Source of the DNA: Diplonema japonicum
Taxonomy: Eukaryota > Euglenozoa > Diplonemea > Diplonemida > Diplonemidae
Length of the DNA stretch: 64,000 nt
Direction: 5' to 3'
Assembly: GCA_964019335.1 (NCBI GenBank)
Contig: OZ025686.1
Location: 496,001-560,000 of the forward strand
Of this stretch, positions 40,201-48,741 are shown piece after piece. Made by a program: the position numbers and the translations under genes. Position 1 is the stretch's first letter. Each line of letters begins with the position of its first letter. Below the pieces are notes generated by a model that worked only from the letters and a program-made list of their open reading frames with translations, did no database searches and was not told where the DNA came from.

Positions 40201-43191
40201 GCGCCAGACCAATACGGCATCGCAGTGGGGGAGGTGTGTCTTGGAGACTCAGGTGGTGTGGCTGTTCCAGGAAGAGACCAGAACAAAACCTGCCGTGGCA
40301 TCAGATTCGAGGTGACTAGCGTCAATGACCCGCCGAGGTTCTCGCCCAACGCGGAAATACAAGTTTTGGAGGACTCGGGTGCTGCCGTCATGCGCGGCTG
40401 GGGAAAGGCTATCATGCCTGGCCCTGAAAATGAAAACGAGCAGACTCTTAAAGTACTGAGTATCAAGCTCACATCGTCACAGAGCGCGTTACTGGACCTC
40501 CCTGTACTTAATAGCATAACTGGTGATCTCACCTTCTCCACTAAACCCGATGCCAGCGGAACTGCACTGTTCGAGATACGCATCGAGGACTCGGAAGGTG
40601 CCCTTACGGTAGCAAATTTCCAGATCACAGTGCTACCAGTGAACGACCCCCCTGTGTTCACTGCCTCAGCTGTGGTCACGGTGCAGGAGACTTCAGGTGG
40701 TGTCAGCTACAACGAGGTGTGGGCTCGAAACATCAGACCCGGGCCTACTGATGAGATGGGTCAGGCTCTTGCATTCCTAGTAGAAGAAGTTGAAGGGACT
40801 CAACTGTTGGAAAACTTTGCTATAACACCAGAAGGTGTGCTCTCGTTCACGCCTGTGGCGTACGCCTATGGTGTGGCGCACTACTATATCACCCTGCGGG
40901 ACGACGGTGGGAGGGAGAACAACGGCATTGACAGGGCAGAGAGATTCTACCTCACTATAAACATTGAAGCTGTAAACAACCCACCTTCCGTGACGGCCAC
41001 ACTGTCCATTGAGATCCCTGAGGACAGCCCCAGGCAGGTTGTGAACCAATGGGGCACTAATCTTGCTGCCGGTCCACACCCAAACGAAGCCAACCAAGCC
41101 GTAGGCGTCAGGGTGGAGGCGGAGCCTGTGCTGTACAGGGAAGGTTCTGTGGTGACAGCCGACATCTGGGCTGAACGGCCTTGGTTCGAGGTGGTCAATA
41201 GCACGAAAGAGGTGACGTTGTATTTTCATGTTAAGGAGAATATTTATGGTGACATCCAATTCCCATTTGTGGTTTACGACAGTGGCGGGGCCGCCTCGGA
41301 GGTACAGACAATGGTTATAAAAGTGCTTGCTCGGAACGATCCCCCTGTCCTGTTGCACACGGAGGTAATAGAGACCACCGAAGACGCTGGCCCTGTCGTG
41401 GTGCCATTCATAACCAAACTAACACCCGGTGTGGGCGAGGAAGAGATGCAAGAGACGACTGTCAGTGTCGAGCTTGTAAACCCAGAAGTGGGAGATATCC
41501 TGTTTAGTTCTCTCCCTGTCTTGTCGGGGAGCGACCTCCTCTTTACTACTAAAAGAGACAAACACGGCACTGCAGAGGTGCGCATTACAGTGAGGGATTC
41601 CTGGACACCATCACCAGCTGTTACTACAGGCATCGCAACTATCAAGGTCATGCCTGTTAATGACAAGCCGTGCTTCACGGTTGGTGCTCCCGTCTCTGTT
41701 GTGCAGGGAGGGGAACAAACTATTATATCTGCATGGGCTACTAACCCTTGCTTAGGACCAGCAGATGAGGCACTCACGCAAACCTTGAGCTACTCGGTCC
41801 TGGTCAATGATACTATAAAAGCGCAAAGTTATTTTTTGGCAGAACCCACCATCGCGTACCCCAGCGGGGACCTGCAGTTCAGTCTAAACCCTAATGTTGT
41901 TGTACCGCAAGCCGTCTCGTTGGTAATGCCCGTCTACGCGCAGGACACAGGCGGTGTGGAGTACGGGGGTGTAGACAGGTCGGACATGCAGCTGCTGGTC
42001 GTCATCATCAATCCTATTGTGACTGGTCCGCAGTTCACAGCGATCGACACAGTGATCGAGGTGACCACTGCTGTCCCTGGCTACAGTAAGCAGTGGGTCA
42101 GCAGCATGACGAATGTGCTGTCATACGGTGTTGCTGTCGACAACCCTAGCATGTTCGTGCCTAGTAAACTGCCCGTGTTAAGCTATCCCGATGGTGTCCT
42201 GAGCTTCACCACCACTGGACAGCCCGGGGAAGTAAGTGTACTTATTACACCTTATGGTACAGGAGGCATTGAGGGCACGCCTGTGCGGCTGACAATCAGA
42301 GTTGTCGGCGAGGGAAAGATTGTCTTCACGGTGACATCTGGGGCGAAGCTGGACCCTGCACGATTCAAGGTCGTGCTGTCGTCGCTTCTGCCCTCGTCGA
42401 CGGACCCAGAGGGGGACATCACCATCCTGGAGCAGAGCAATGCTCAACCCTACAATCTACGCTTTACCCTACGCAACAAGGTCCTGGAACAAGAGTTCAT
42501 CGCGATGATGAAAACAGAGAACGGTAGAAACAGCCTTAGAGTGCTGCTGGGCATCACGAATACTGCGTGGGCAGACCCCTCGACTCCAGGCACGCCAACG
42601 AACACGACGCCGCCACTGCAGAGCTCCTCAGGCGGTAGTGGGATGTCATCTGGAGAGGTGGCGAGCATTGTGGTTCCTGTGTTGGTGGTTGTTGGCATCC
42701 TCGTTGCCCTTGGGTGGGTCCTTGCCAGGAGGATGAGGAACAAAGCCAAGAGTGACGCGGAGCAGGCAGAACATGACACATATGGTGAGCAGACTGTGGT
42801 GCACACGCATCCTAAGCTTGCTGCACCGCCTACGCCGCATTTGCCGTATCCACTAGTAAAGGCGAATCCCTTGGATGATTTGGATTTATATGCCAACGAG
42901 AAAAGCAAATCGGTCTCAAGTAATGAAGTACTGCCCGCAGGGACAGTGGTAGGCTTGGTGGTCGCAGATGTCGTTAGCAGTATGTTACCTGAGAAGGAAA
43001 ACCCCTTGCTGGTGGACGACTCAGGCACTGCCGAAAGAGAGGGGGACAATACTCCAAACGTGGAAACGGGGCAAGACGAACACACCGAAGAGAGCGAAGC
43101 GGAGATCCATGTATTTGAAGATGATGAGGCCGAGGAAGAAGTGGTTATCACCGACGAAGACGTGCCTGAAGAGGAAATAGTGATACAGTAG
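34264..43191 (+). CDS. Giant surface protein with IPT/TIG-like and cadherin-like repeats (2,975 aa)
   Basis: One uninterrupted 8.9-kb frame. Residues 1-20 are a signal peptide (MKTLTAALIVIWLFQGLDAQ). Residues about 20-720 contain six Cys-rich IPT/TIG-like units marked by ITGxNF-type motifs (LTITGENF, LQITGSNF, LTIAGANF, ITITGNFF, VTITGRNF). About 720-2,660 is a series of some 15 cadherin-like units that begin VNDPPxF...EDxG, continue with a Trp-centred W(A)xxISPGPxNE, and end in PxxxGxAxVxVxLxDxGG. A single membrane segment lies at about 2,800 (IVVPVLVVVGILVALGWVL), then a basic stop-transfer and a tail of about 150 residues ending very acidic (EEEVVITDEDVPEEEIVIQ). So it is a type I surface protein, probably for adhesion or cell-wall/extracellular contacts; ligands are unknown. 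AACACAACAG lies about 43 bases upstream. Confidence 0.9.
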   Translation: MKTLTAALIVIWLFQGLDAQPSVTGISSGSCSGTSPALTGCSCNPTITVLGLFSTTPGVVSVGFTPSMGAGGMLACTPMVSAGGTQVVCPIVTTGIPTGVWQITVFETVGAVTTPNTGITVSVSFDAAIVTSVSTPACNLDLTGCLPSVAADLLTITGENFNVNCLGGPPVVSFNPAGPVCTNVVVLSSTSISCDLTKTPGPDTGSATTHSVIVDNGIGVSTALPAATLRYDLPVVTSLSAPLCISGIPTALSGCSTNNNGGGKAGVSAPGPALLNTAGSMLQITGSNFNFARGMPATSPYASVIIQNSAGVAIPCQPIMTTVTRTGLTCSLQVPDSPALSPDTYTVRVGNGVGGSILNTLTMTWGGATLSGLSSAICPTGTDGLNRVCQDLSTAGVALTIAGANFAKGYDSCSIPLTYPPCTVPEVTFISQSGNQVVPVCEPGVTASVSATAVTCFLQQGGPANDQPPGGLYQVQVVQNGVTSNVGTLTFPLSPVISSIQPCGSQATPCSNGDVITITGNFFATPSGNTVSFAGSGVPPNCATLTAVSATTLTCVVNAPVGSTGAWRTSVAVTGQAAACVDPQMCMVYVIQDPPVVTSVSSPACALQSAGPPVVLDSCSQGLVTITGRNFYPTDATMNNVVFTSTGGSGPAPVCSVIQVSSGGDQIICDLDVNTATTGPWGLQVDVNGASSAAPPQAPVLIVTSGNRNPTYTPGSTVMVCEDSGSMIQQAWLTNIDDGNQGTQGLRCEITQAVNSSAVGTPPSPICVINQLTKTADLYITPGPDVYGTFYYNVRLIDDGTTGPCSPAPCTPCNPAATCEASTITTFSIIVLPVNDPPSFVCGGGISVAEDQGRQVRPGFFTNVTPGGIEETQQIITWQVTTTNDGLFSLPPAVTYSTVNSAANTAGLEFSVKSNACGSAVVTVIAVDNNNNQNAIFSNDIALTPYERTRGTTYVKDGQVVNTCTHFTTSQSCSFTISVSCQNDAPTFLMGPSPVTMQEDDLKGFQYTTWARNSSGGAGENTPQSELSYNVFLVDPFHKDLFTVQPHITQTGDLKFKAAPNAHTVNKRVLAAVQLQDSSGGFSCDVFVVCPMPTCCPEFEIIITPVNDPPTFSSGGDIQVYEDGGRSVTQNWATEISVGPENEGTSSITFEQQVSTFVFEATDQSLFSVQPQLIQTCGAVDQRGTICVGTLTFTPVANRSGTTTVKVTQKDTGRSLARDGSTPVPGADGSNENLPSWFTIVVHAINDAPYFAPLPSPLIVDEDSDEYFVQNWIPSVSPGPADEAGQFLSFSTTTSNPGLFEVAPIVKMSSQSTASLRFKLKPQAVGTATVTVTLTDDGGTLNGGVNQMRREFVIVVNAVNDAPSFTSGPSITILEDSALRGFTFPSWATAISAGGGGNEIGQVLEFNLVASGGTALFSNPPEINALGALSFSTTKDGFGVSSVSVSLSDNGAPPQTVMGSPFSITVTPVNDAPTFTPGPDITVAECVNPNPDEPCPSAWANWAQNISPGPSNEAAQSVWFEVDTITPEVFAVMPTIDNQTGTLVFSLKPRMNKDSVIQLNVRLKDNGGTQDGGVDTTTHTLLLLVNPVNSPPYFKTGASLVIKEDTPRSFVSGWAQNISAGGPDEVGQALTFTIETTPNNAFVQGSPSINPFSGDLMYEVAPDFNGLVTVLISLTDGEMTYKQASIWEVLPVNDPPYLKQNGVSSLTVLENEGFQTRRWAPPDAGSAGPPDEEAVQMWWYTTTTDNPELFDVQPTVHKNGSMTFQVKDNLSGVTRVWVQLEDNGGGLTDKSPQYEVTFTITPVNSPPSFVPGSDVTVWEDYGTVVILSWAKAIVPGPGDELLSQTASFRVSASKPFLFEFLPTINRAGDLNFTTGQDQYGETDVTIILEDSEGSSATPVIFKIRIEAVNDPPTFISGPVVRLSEDDQTQRFPGWATQVAPGPENELLQTLSFTVTTDNPSLFEREPSVLGGSGDLEWKLAPDQYGIAVGEVCLGDSGGVAVPGRDQNKTCRGIRFEVTSVNDPPRFSPNAEIQVLEDSGAAVMRGWGKAIMPGPENENEQTLKVLSIKLTSSQSALLDLPVLNSITGDLTFSTKPDASGTALFEIRIEDSEGALTVANFQITVLPVNDPPVFTASAVVTVQETSGGVSYNEVWARNIRPGPTDEMGQALAFLVEEVEGTQLLENFAITPEGVLSFTPVAYAYGVAHYYITLRDDGGRENNGIDRAERFYLTINIEAVNNPPSVTATLSIEIPEDSPRQVVNQWGTNLAAGPHPNEANQAVGVRVEAEPVLYREGSVVTADIWAERPWFEVVNSTKEVTLYFHVKENIYGDIQFPFVVYDSGGAASEVQTMVIKVLARNDPPVLLHTEVIETTEDAGPVVVPFITKLTPGVGEEEMQETTVSVELVNPEVGDILFSSLPVLSGSDLLFTTKRDKHGTAEVRITVRDSWTPSPAVTTGIATIKVMPVNDKPCFTVGAPVSVVQGGEQTIISAWATNPCLGPADEALTQTLSYSVLVNDTIKAQSYFLAEPTIAYPSGDLQFSLNPNVVVPQAVSLVMPVYAQDTGGVEYGGVDRSDMQLLVVIINPIVTGPQFTAIDTVIEVTTAVPGYSKQWVSSMTNVLSYGVAVDNPSMFVPSKLPVLSYPDGVLSFTTTGQPGEVSVLITPYGTGGIEGTPVRLTIRVVGEGKIVFTVTSGAKLDPARFKVVLSSLLPSSTDPEGDITILEQSNAQPYNLRFTLRNKVLEQEFIAMMKTENGRNSLRVLLGITNTAWADPSTPGTPTNTTPPLQSSSGGSGMSSGEVASIVVPVLVVVGILVALGWVLARRMRNKAKSDAEQAEHDTYGEQTVVHTHPKLAAPPTPHLPYPLVKANPLDDLDLYANEKSKSVSSNEVLPAGTVVGLVVADVVSSMLPEKENPLLVDDSGTAEREGDNTPNVETGQDEHTEESEAEIHVFEDDEAEEEVVITDEDVPEEEIVIQ

Positions 43192-43269
43192 ATGCTAGAT
43201 ACTCTTGTTGTCAGTTTTAGATTAGATATTTGTTTTAGAGTTGCTTGTTGTCATTCTTTCATTTTACTT

Positions 43270-43286
43270 GCTTGCATACCATCCAG
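43270..43286 (+). promoter_or_regulatory. Acceptor-like site in a 102-base intergenic gap (example)
   Basis: Pyrimidine-rich sequence ending ACCATCCAG, seven bases before the ATG at 43294 and only 95 bases after the previous stop. This is the clearest of about 20 such sites. The gap is too short to hold a normal 3' UTR end plus a promoter, which favours processing from a longer transcript. Confidence 0.5.
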
Positions 43287-43293
43287 GCTTAAC

Positions 43294-44916
43294 ATGAGGG
43301 CAACTCTTGCAGGCCTCGCGTTGCTGGCATCAGCATGCGTGGCACAGGATGCGAAATCAGCTGGTGTTGACGAGAAGGTAGCAGCGCTCCAGCACGCCTT
43401 TGATTTGGGTGCTCTTACTCAAAGGGAGTTCAGGGCTGCCGTCTCGAGGGTGAGTGGTTTGAAGAAACACCTTCCTGCTGACCTTGCTAAGCAGCTGCCG
43501 GAGTATGTGGACTCAGGCCTTCTGAACAGGGCCGATGCCATTAGGGACCAGTATGCTAAGGTGCAGCATGTGCCGAGTGATGGCAGGAATAAACTTGCTG
43601 CACTCATGCCGAATGAGGGGAACTCGGTTGCGGTGCTTGTTGCGGACAAACTCGAGCTGCGTACTGGCTCCGACACAGAAATCCTTTTCAGACAAGAGTC
43701 GAACTTCATCTACACTTCTGGCTTCGACCACCCAGGTGCCAAGCTTGTAATCGGGCTTGACCCCTCAAGCACCGTCATCCCGTCTGGCAAAGGATGGCTC
43801 TTCGTGCCTAAGGGGGACCCGGTGTGGGTGGGGAGGACCGAGACCCTTGACGATTACAGGAAGAAGTACGACGTAGATGATGTGTACTGGATCGAAGACT
43901 TCAACAATGTGATGGACCAGTCCGTCCACCCCGATAAGGTGTTCACCTTCGCAAACGTCGATATCTGGGGAGACCATCCGCCCCCATGTGCGGAGACTGC
44001 CGAGCACGACACTACGTCTCTGCGATACTTCCTCGGGTTGGCACGTGTCAGTAAGACCGACAAGGAGATGGAACTGATGCGTGTGGCGTCTTTGATTGCC
44101 GTCGAGGAGCACAAGACCATCATGACACACATCACGTGTGGTATGTGGGAGTCGGACGCAGAGTCGCTGTTCAGGTACGTGGGGCACAACTACGGTGCGC
44201 GCTTCCAATCATACATCCCCATTGTGGGGTCAGGGCCTAACTCCGCAGCACTGCATTATAACGATAACGATCACATTATCGCGCAGGACAGCTGGCTGCT
44301 GGTGGACGCTGCTGCAGAGCTGGGCCCCACGAGGAACGGTGGCGGGTACACGTCGGATATCACAAGGACGTGGCCGTGCTCAGGTGTGTACACACCGCAG
44401 CAGAAGGCCATCTACGATGTGGTGTATGCGGCGCAGAACCAGTGCATTGAACACGCTGTTGTGGGCGGGAGTCTGTCCAAAGCTACTAGCCATTCAGACA
44501 GAGCGCTCGTACAAGGGCTTATCAACATCGGTATCTTGAAGGACGGGACCGTAGATGAAATGATTTCTGCGAGGGTCCAAAAACTCTTCATGCCACACGG
44601 GCTTGGGCACGGGCTGGGCCTTGATGTGCACGATGTCGGGTCCTTGTCCCCTTTCGTCGATGGCAACGTTATCACGTGCGAGCCGGGCATCTATTTCTAC
44701 CCGTCCCTGCTGGATCCTGCCTATGAGAACCCTTCCACCTCGAAGTTCCTCAACAAGCAGCTAATCGAGTCGCAGTACATCCACCTCGGCGGCGTCCGCA
44801 TCGAGGACGTCATCCACATCACAGCCAATGGGCCTGAGAACCTCTCGAAGGACCTCCCGAGGTCCTCAGACGAGATCCAGGCATTCATGTACGCTGCCAG
44901 GGCATCCAGAGTGTGA
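43294..44916 (+). CDS. Secreted Xaa-Pro aminopeptidase/prolidase (M24B family)
   Basis: A 540-aa frame. Signal peptide MRATLAGLALLASACVAQ. Residues about 90-240 form the aminopeptidase P N-terminal domain (RQESNFIYTSGF). About 265-520 is the pita-bread metallopeptidase domain with all five metal ligands visible: Asp in LLVDAAAE, Asp in YTSDITRTWP, His in MPHGLGHGLGLDVHD, Glu in ITCEPGIYF and Glu in VRIEDVIHIT. It cleaves Xaa-Pro bonds using two metal ions, most often Mn. The signal peptide places it in the secretory pathway, lysosome or outside the cell, unlike cytosolic prolidase. About 70 residues between the signal peptide and the N-domain (QREFRAAVSRVSGLKKHL) are not recognised. Lies 102 bases after the giant surface-protein gene. 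Confidence 0.92.
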   Translation: MRATLAGLALLASACVAQDAKSAGVDEKVAALQHAFDLGALTQREFRAAVSRVSGLKKHLPADLAKQLPEYVDSGLLNRADAIRDQYAKVQHVPSDGRNKLAALMPNEGNSVAVLVADKLELRTGSDTEILFRQESNFIYTSGFDHPGAKLVIGLDPSSTVIPSGKGWLFVPKGDPVWVGRTETLDDYRKKYDVDDVYWIEDFNNVMDQSVHPDKVFTFANVDIWGDHPPPCAETAEHDTTSLRYFLGLARVSKTDKEMELMRVASLIAVEEHKTIMTHITCGMWESDAESLFRYVGHNYGARFQSYIPIVGSGPNSAALHYNDNDHIIAQDSWLLVDAAAELGPTRNGGGYTSDITRTWPCSGVYTPQQKAIYDVVYAAQNQCIEHAVVGGSLSKATSHSDRALVQGLINIGILKDGTVDEMISARVQKLFMPHGLGHGLGLDVHDVGSLSPFVDGNVITCEPGIYFYPSLLDPAYENPSTSKFLNKQLIESQYIHLGGVRIEDVIHITANGPENLSKDLPRSSDEIQAFMYAARASRV

Positions 44917-45126
44917 TACCTTTTATTTGACAAACGTTTAAACAAGTCTCACTCGGGATCACCGGGGCCACACCGCGTGATTGTTATTGAAGCTTCTGGT
45001 TCCGGATCGTGTGTAATATAATTCTTCTGTCTTTGTTTTCCAGAAAACAGTGCTTTGACTATTTGAACATGTGTGCAGGCAAAAAAAAAAAGAAAAGAAA
45101 AAAGAAAAAAAATACACCAGCACATT

Positions 45127-45813
45127 ATGCAGTATCCCGGTGCTAACGAGGAGTACGTGCTTGTTGATGCTCAGGGGAATGAGATCCCGATTAGCAGGGA
45201 GGAAGCCCTAGCCGCAGGTGGTGAGGGGTCGAACTACAACAAGGATGTAGGTGGAGGTGGTGGGCAGGACGGCGAAAGAGGTTTCGGGAAGTACATCATT
45301 GGGGCTGCAGCTGGCGGTGCTGCGTACCACGTGATTTCGGGAATGATAAAAAAAAAGCCGCAGCAGAAACCTGCGCAGCAACAACAACAGCAAGGCTACC
45401 CCCAACAGCAGCCTCAACATGGAGGAGGCTACCCTGCGCCTATCAACTATGGCGCTGGTGGATACCCTCCTCAGCAGCAGCAGCAGCCCCCTCCTGGGAT
45501 GGGGCGTGTAGAGCAGGGATACGGTGGATACCCTTCCCAGCAGCAGCAACAGCAACAGCAGCAAGCTTACCCAATGTACCCTCCCCCGAATTATCAGCAG
45601 CAGCAACCCTGTGCACCTGCTGCCGGCCCACAGATGGCCAACATCCAGAACCCCTACCAGCAACAAGGACCCGCTGGCGGGGGCATCGCTAACCCTGCGA
45701 ATCCTTACGCTCAGGGACCGAGTCCTGGTGGCGCGTACCCACCCTCCGCGCCACAGTCTCAATACCCTATTCCTGGTTATCATGGTGCCATGCCAGCAGG
45801 ATACCAGGGATGA
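45127..45813 (+). CDS. Q/P/G-rich low-complexity protein with a glycine-zipper-like segment
   Basis: 228 aa. Residues 1-55 are ordered-looking and acidic (NEEYVLVDAQGNEIPISREE). About 60-82 is a small-residue hydrophobic stretch (YIIGAAAGGAAYHVISGM) followed by KKK, possibly a membrane or glycine-zipper segment. The remaining 145 residues are Gln, Pro, Tyr and Gly repeats (GGYPPQQQQQ, MYPPPNYQQQQ). No family recognised; proline/tyrosine/glutamine-rich tails like this occur in annexin-, synexin- and scramblase-type proteins and in condensate-forming proteins. GTGTGCAG and CACCAG lie upstream of the start at 45127, after an A-rich tract that the longer frame would translate as poly-Lys. Confidence 0.6.
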   Translation: MQYPGANEEYVLVDAQGNEIPISREEALAAGGEGSNYNKDVGGGGGQDGERGFGKYIIGAAAGGAAYHVISGMIKKKPQQKPAQQQQQQGYPQQQPQHGGGYPAPINYGAGGYPPQQQQQPPPGMGRVEQGYGGYPSQQQQQQQQQAYPMYPPPNYQQQQPCAPAAGPQMANIQNPYQQQGPAGGGIANPANPYAQGPSPGGAYPPSAPQSQYPIPGYHGAMPAGYQG

Positions 45814-46285
45814 GCAAAACTGAGGAGAAGAAATACGAGATAAAAAAATAAATTAAAGACAATGTGGTATTTTGTGTATTCCTTTCCTTCCACTACCCCC
45901 TCCCCCGATTTGCCTTTGCTTTCTTCGTTTTTTTTTCCCCCATCCCTGCCGCTCGCATACACGGCAGAACTGACCCTTGTGATGGTGCGTGGCGTCACCA
46001 CAATCTTCAGCAGTCGAAGGCACAGCCCGCACATCACTGCTCCTGTCACAGCACCTGCATCGTGTTGTTAAGACCCAAAACTGTGCCTGCGTTGGTTTGC
46101 AATACTTGAAAAGCGAGCCTCGTGGGCATAGCAGCAGAAGCATGGCGACTTAGTACCGTTTACCCCTTTTTTCTTCCTAACCTTCCAACCCTCCAAAGTT
46201 TGATTATATTTCTTCTTTCCGCCAAGAAAAGACAGTGACAGACAGTGGTAGGTTATTTACACGTTGATATTACAACATAAAAGAA
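45814..46285. other. Spacer
   Basis: No gene seen. T/C-rich in the first part, mixed composition at 45960-46150 (possible 3' UTR of the upstream gene). Confidence 0.5.
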
Positions 46286-46528
46286 ATGTTGCGCTTAGAC
46301 TCAAAAACGATACCCGGGATGAATGGGAACAGTGGCGGTGGGAACGGGGCGGCAAAGGGAGCCGCGGGTAGCATGGCTGCACAAGCAGCGCAACGCAAAG
46401 CGAACAAAGCAGCTGGCGCATTGATCTCGGGGATCGACGACTCGTCCTCTGTGAAGGACGTCGCGATACGTTCCAACCACGGGTTCGATGTCAAGGTGCA
46501 CGACCACAACGAGGGGTTCCTCATCTAG
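46286..46528 (+). CDS. Small 80-aa protein of unknown function
   Basis: Compact frame beginning MLRLDSKTIPGMNGNSGG, with an Ala/Gln/Lys helix-prone centre (SMAAQAAQRKANKAAGAL) and a more structured end (IRSNHGFDVKVHDHNEGFL). No membrane segment or known motif. Codon use is GC-rich like true genes, and it fits into the array with 111 bases to the next start. An alternative start is at 46319. Not recognised. Confidence 0.5.
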   Translation: MLRLDSKTIPGMNGNSGGGNGAAKGAAGSMAAQAAQRKANKAAGALISGIDDSSSVKDVAIRSNHGFDVKVHDHNEGFLI

Positions 46529-46639
46529 CGGGTGGAGTTACACAGTTTAGTAGGTCTTTTGCTGCTCATTTCAACTGTTTCTCAATATTCTAACATCATA
46601 CAGGCATACACATCCTTTCCCCTCTTAAGAACAAGCAAT

Positions 46640-47884
46640 ATGGACCGTGTCAGGGTCATGGAATCTCATGTTGTAAACACACCCCCCCCTTCCCCTTCCC
46701 CTTGCGCCACCCCTGCCGTGACTGTATGTGGTGCGGGGAACGCAGCGCATGTCATGGTGTCACACCTGAGCAGTTTGGGATGCGATGTGAGGTGGTTGGC
46801 ACCGTTCGGGAACGAGCAGGAGTCTCTGGTGGAAGGGCTTAAGAAGCACGGCGGGATTCTGATGAATGGGAAAGTTGGGAAACCCAGGGTGGTGACCAAG
46901 AGCGCCATGGAGGCAATCCCAGGGTCGAAGTTCGTGTTTATCCCCCTTCCTGTATTCGCTCACGAGGCGACCCTGCGAGCAGTGGTGCCCTTCTGCGAGG
47001 AGGACTGCGTCATCGTGGTGCTCCCTGCAACGGGCGCGTTCGACTGGACTGCGGAGAAGGTCTTTAAAGATCTCAACAAGAGAGTTGATGTGGCAGGTGT
47101 TGGGCCGCTGCCATATGTATGCAGGACTCGAAAATTCGGGGAAGAAGTGAACCTGCTAGGCGTGAAGTCCCGTGTCGGGATGGCGTGCACGAAGGGTGCA
47201 GACGCGAAGGCCATCGCAGGGCAGATCGAGAACATGCTCGGCTTCCAGGTGGTTGTGTTCCCTTCGTTTCTGTCGATCACGCTGACACCCACGAACCCCA
47301 TCATGCACCCTGGGAGGATGTATGGGATGCTGGTGGCGAAAAAGTACTGGAGAGAGAGCACGCCTCCGCTGACGAAGAACGTGCTCTTCTACGATGAGTG
47401 CGACGAGGTATCAAGCCAGTGGATCCACAGGCTGGACAACGAGAACCAAATGATCGTTAAGAAGCTGGAGGAGCTCCTTCCTGGTTGCATCAAAGATTCT
47501 GTTTTACCAGTCAATCAGTATCTGAAATGGGCATACGGCTCCAGCATCACAGACCACTCCTCAGCAGGTGCTTGCTACAGAACCAACAAGCAGTTCCATG
47601 GCGTGGCATCGCCTCTGCTTGAAGTAGCACCTGGGTATTGGGTGCCCAATTTCAAGTCCCGTTACTTCACGGAGGACATCCCTTTCGGGCTTCTCACCAA
47701 CAAAGGGATAGCGGAGCTCATAGGTGTGCCCACACCCAGCATGGACTGTGTTATCGAGTGGGCACAACATGAAATGGGTAAAAAGTGGATCGTGGACCAT
47801 AAAATAAACCCTGACGAGACTCCCCAACAGACTCCCCAGGCCTTGGGCATGACGTTTCAAAGCTTTATTGCAATGTACTCATAG
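46640..47884 (+). CDS. Opine/octopine dehydrogenase-family enzyme
   Basis: 414 aa. Opine dehydrogenases reductively condense an amino acid with pyruvate or another oxo-acid using NAD(P)H; in animals they keep redox balance without oxygen. The N-terminal Rossmann fold starts with TVCGAGNAAHVMVSHLSSLG (GxGNxAH type). SKFVFIPLPVFAHEATLRAV and TNPIMHPGRMYGM follow, the latter carrying the His-Pro-Gly region of the family, then the helical octopine-dehydrogenase domain with ITDHSSAGACYRTNKQ and FTEDIPFGLLTNKGIAELIG, which strongly match. No signal peptide if the start is at 46640. CATCATACAG upstream supports that start; the in-frame ATG at 46532 would add a leader read through that site. The substrate cannot be told from sequence. 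Confidence 0.85.
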   Translation: MDRVRVMESHVVNTPPPSPSPCATPAVTVCGAGNAAHVMVSHLSSLGCDVRWLAPFGNEQESLVEGLKKHGGILMNGKVGKPRVVTKSAMEAIPGSKFVFIPLPVFAHEATLRAVVPFCEEDCVIVVLPATGAFDWTAEKVFKDLNKRVDVAGVGPLPYVCRTRKFGEEVNLLGVKSRVGMACTKGADAKAIAGQIENMLGFQVVVFPSFLSITLTPTNPIMHPGRMYGMLVAKKYWRESTPPLTKNVLFYDECDEVSSQWIHRLDNENQMIVKKLEELLPGCIKDSVLPVNQYLKWAYGSSITDHSSAGACYRTNKQFHGVASPLLEVAPGYWVPNFKSRYFTEDIPFGLLTNKGIAELIGVPTPSMDCVIEWAQHEMGKKWIVDHKINPDETPQQTPQALGMTFQSFIAMYS

Positions 47885-48741
47885 AACTGCTCAAAGGAAG
47901 GAAGAAGGGAAAATTGCTGTGAAATCATGTCAAAGGTCTTCCTCAAGGAAACTTTGCGGGTTTTCCTTTTTTTTTCTCTCTTCCGTCACGAGAAGCAGCG
48001 ACGAGATAAAGAAAAAAAAAGCTATTTATTACCACAGCGAATAACAAAATTTTTGTGTCACCCAAGGCCGAGTCATAGAGGTGTGAATAAGGTGGTTTTA
48101 TGTTTATTCCCCTCAATTCTATTTCATTCAGCCCTAATCAGGAAAAATCAACAACTAGGCCAAAAGCCCCCCCCGGCAAAAAAAAAGTCCTGTCGAGCAG
48201 ACTACTGCAAGGTCTTTCAAAATTAGAAGAAAAAAGTGTGGTGTCCAACAACTGTTTTGGCCAGTGCGCTGCAATGACAGACAAGTTGGCTTAAAAACCT
48301 GTTTTCTGGAGCGAAGTTGGTGTAGTGAATGAAAGTAAAATTGAGAGGGAGTACGTTAATATAGTGCGTAGCAAAGCCCCTCAAGCAAACAAAATTTCAT
48401 AGAAAAAAAGAATGCTTTTAAAAAAGGGTCTATATTTCTTTGTTTTTTCTTCTTGCAGGGCACTCAGCCTTTGATTTCTTCAAGGAGGCCTTGGCTAAGA
48501 TCCCCTGCAAGCACCCTTCCCTTTTTTTTGCATTGTTAACAAAAGAGAGGGGTCGACAAAAACAAAAATATACAGCGCCCTCGGATACTTCTTTTTTTTT
48601 CTCCCTCTTCTATTTCACACTGGTAACAATTATTTTCCTAACGCGTACACCTCTCGCTGCCCAACTGTGGGTATACTACTTTCTCTCTCGTTTATTTTAT
48701 TTTTATACTTGCTCCAAACAGAACCATTATCTAGCCCAGGA
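47885..48741. other. Spacer
   Basis: No gene supported. At 48460-48520, after TTCTTCTTGCAG, a short stretch reads like coding sequence (HSAFDFFKEALAKIPCK), but it has no start or continuation. The rest is A/T-rich. Confidence 0.5.

Noticed and set aside
48460-48520. Exon-like stretch HSAFDFFKEALAKIPCK after a TTGCAG
   Set aside because: Too short; no start, no partner exon and no family match.
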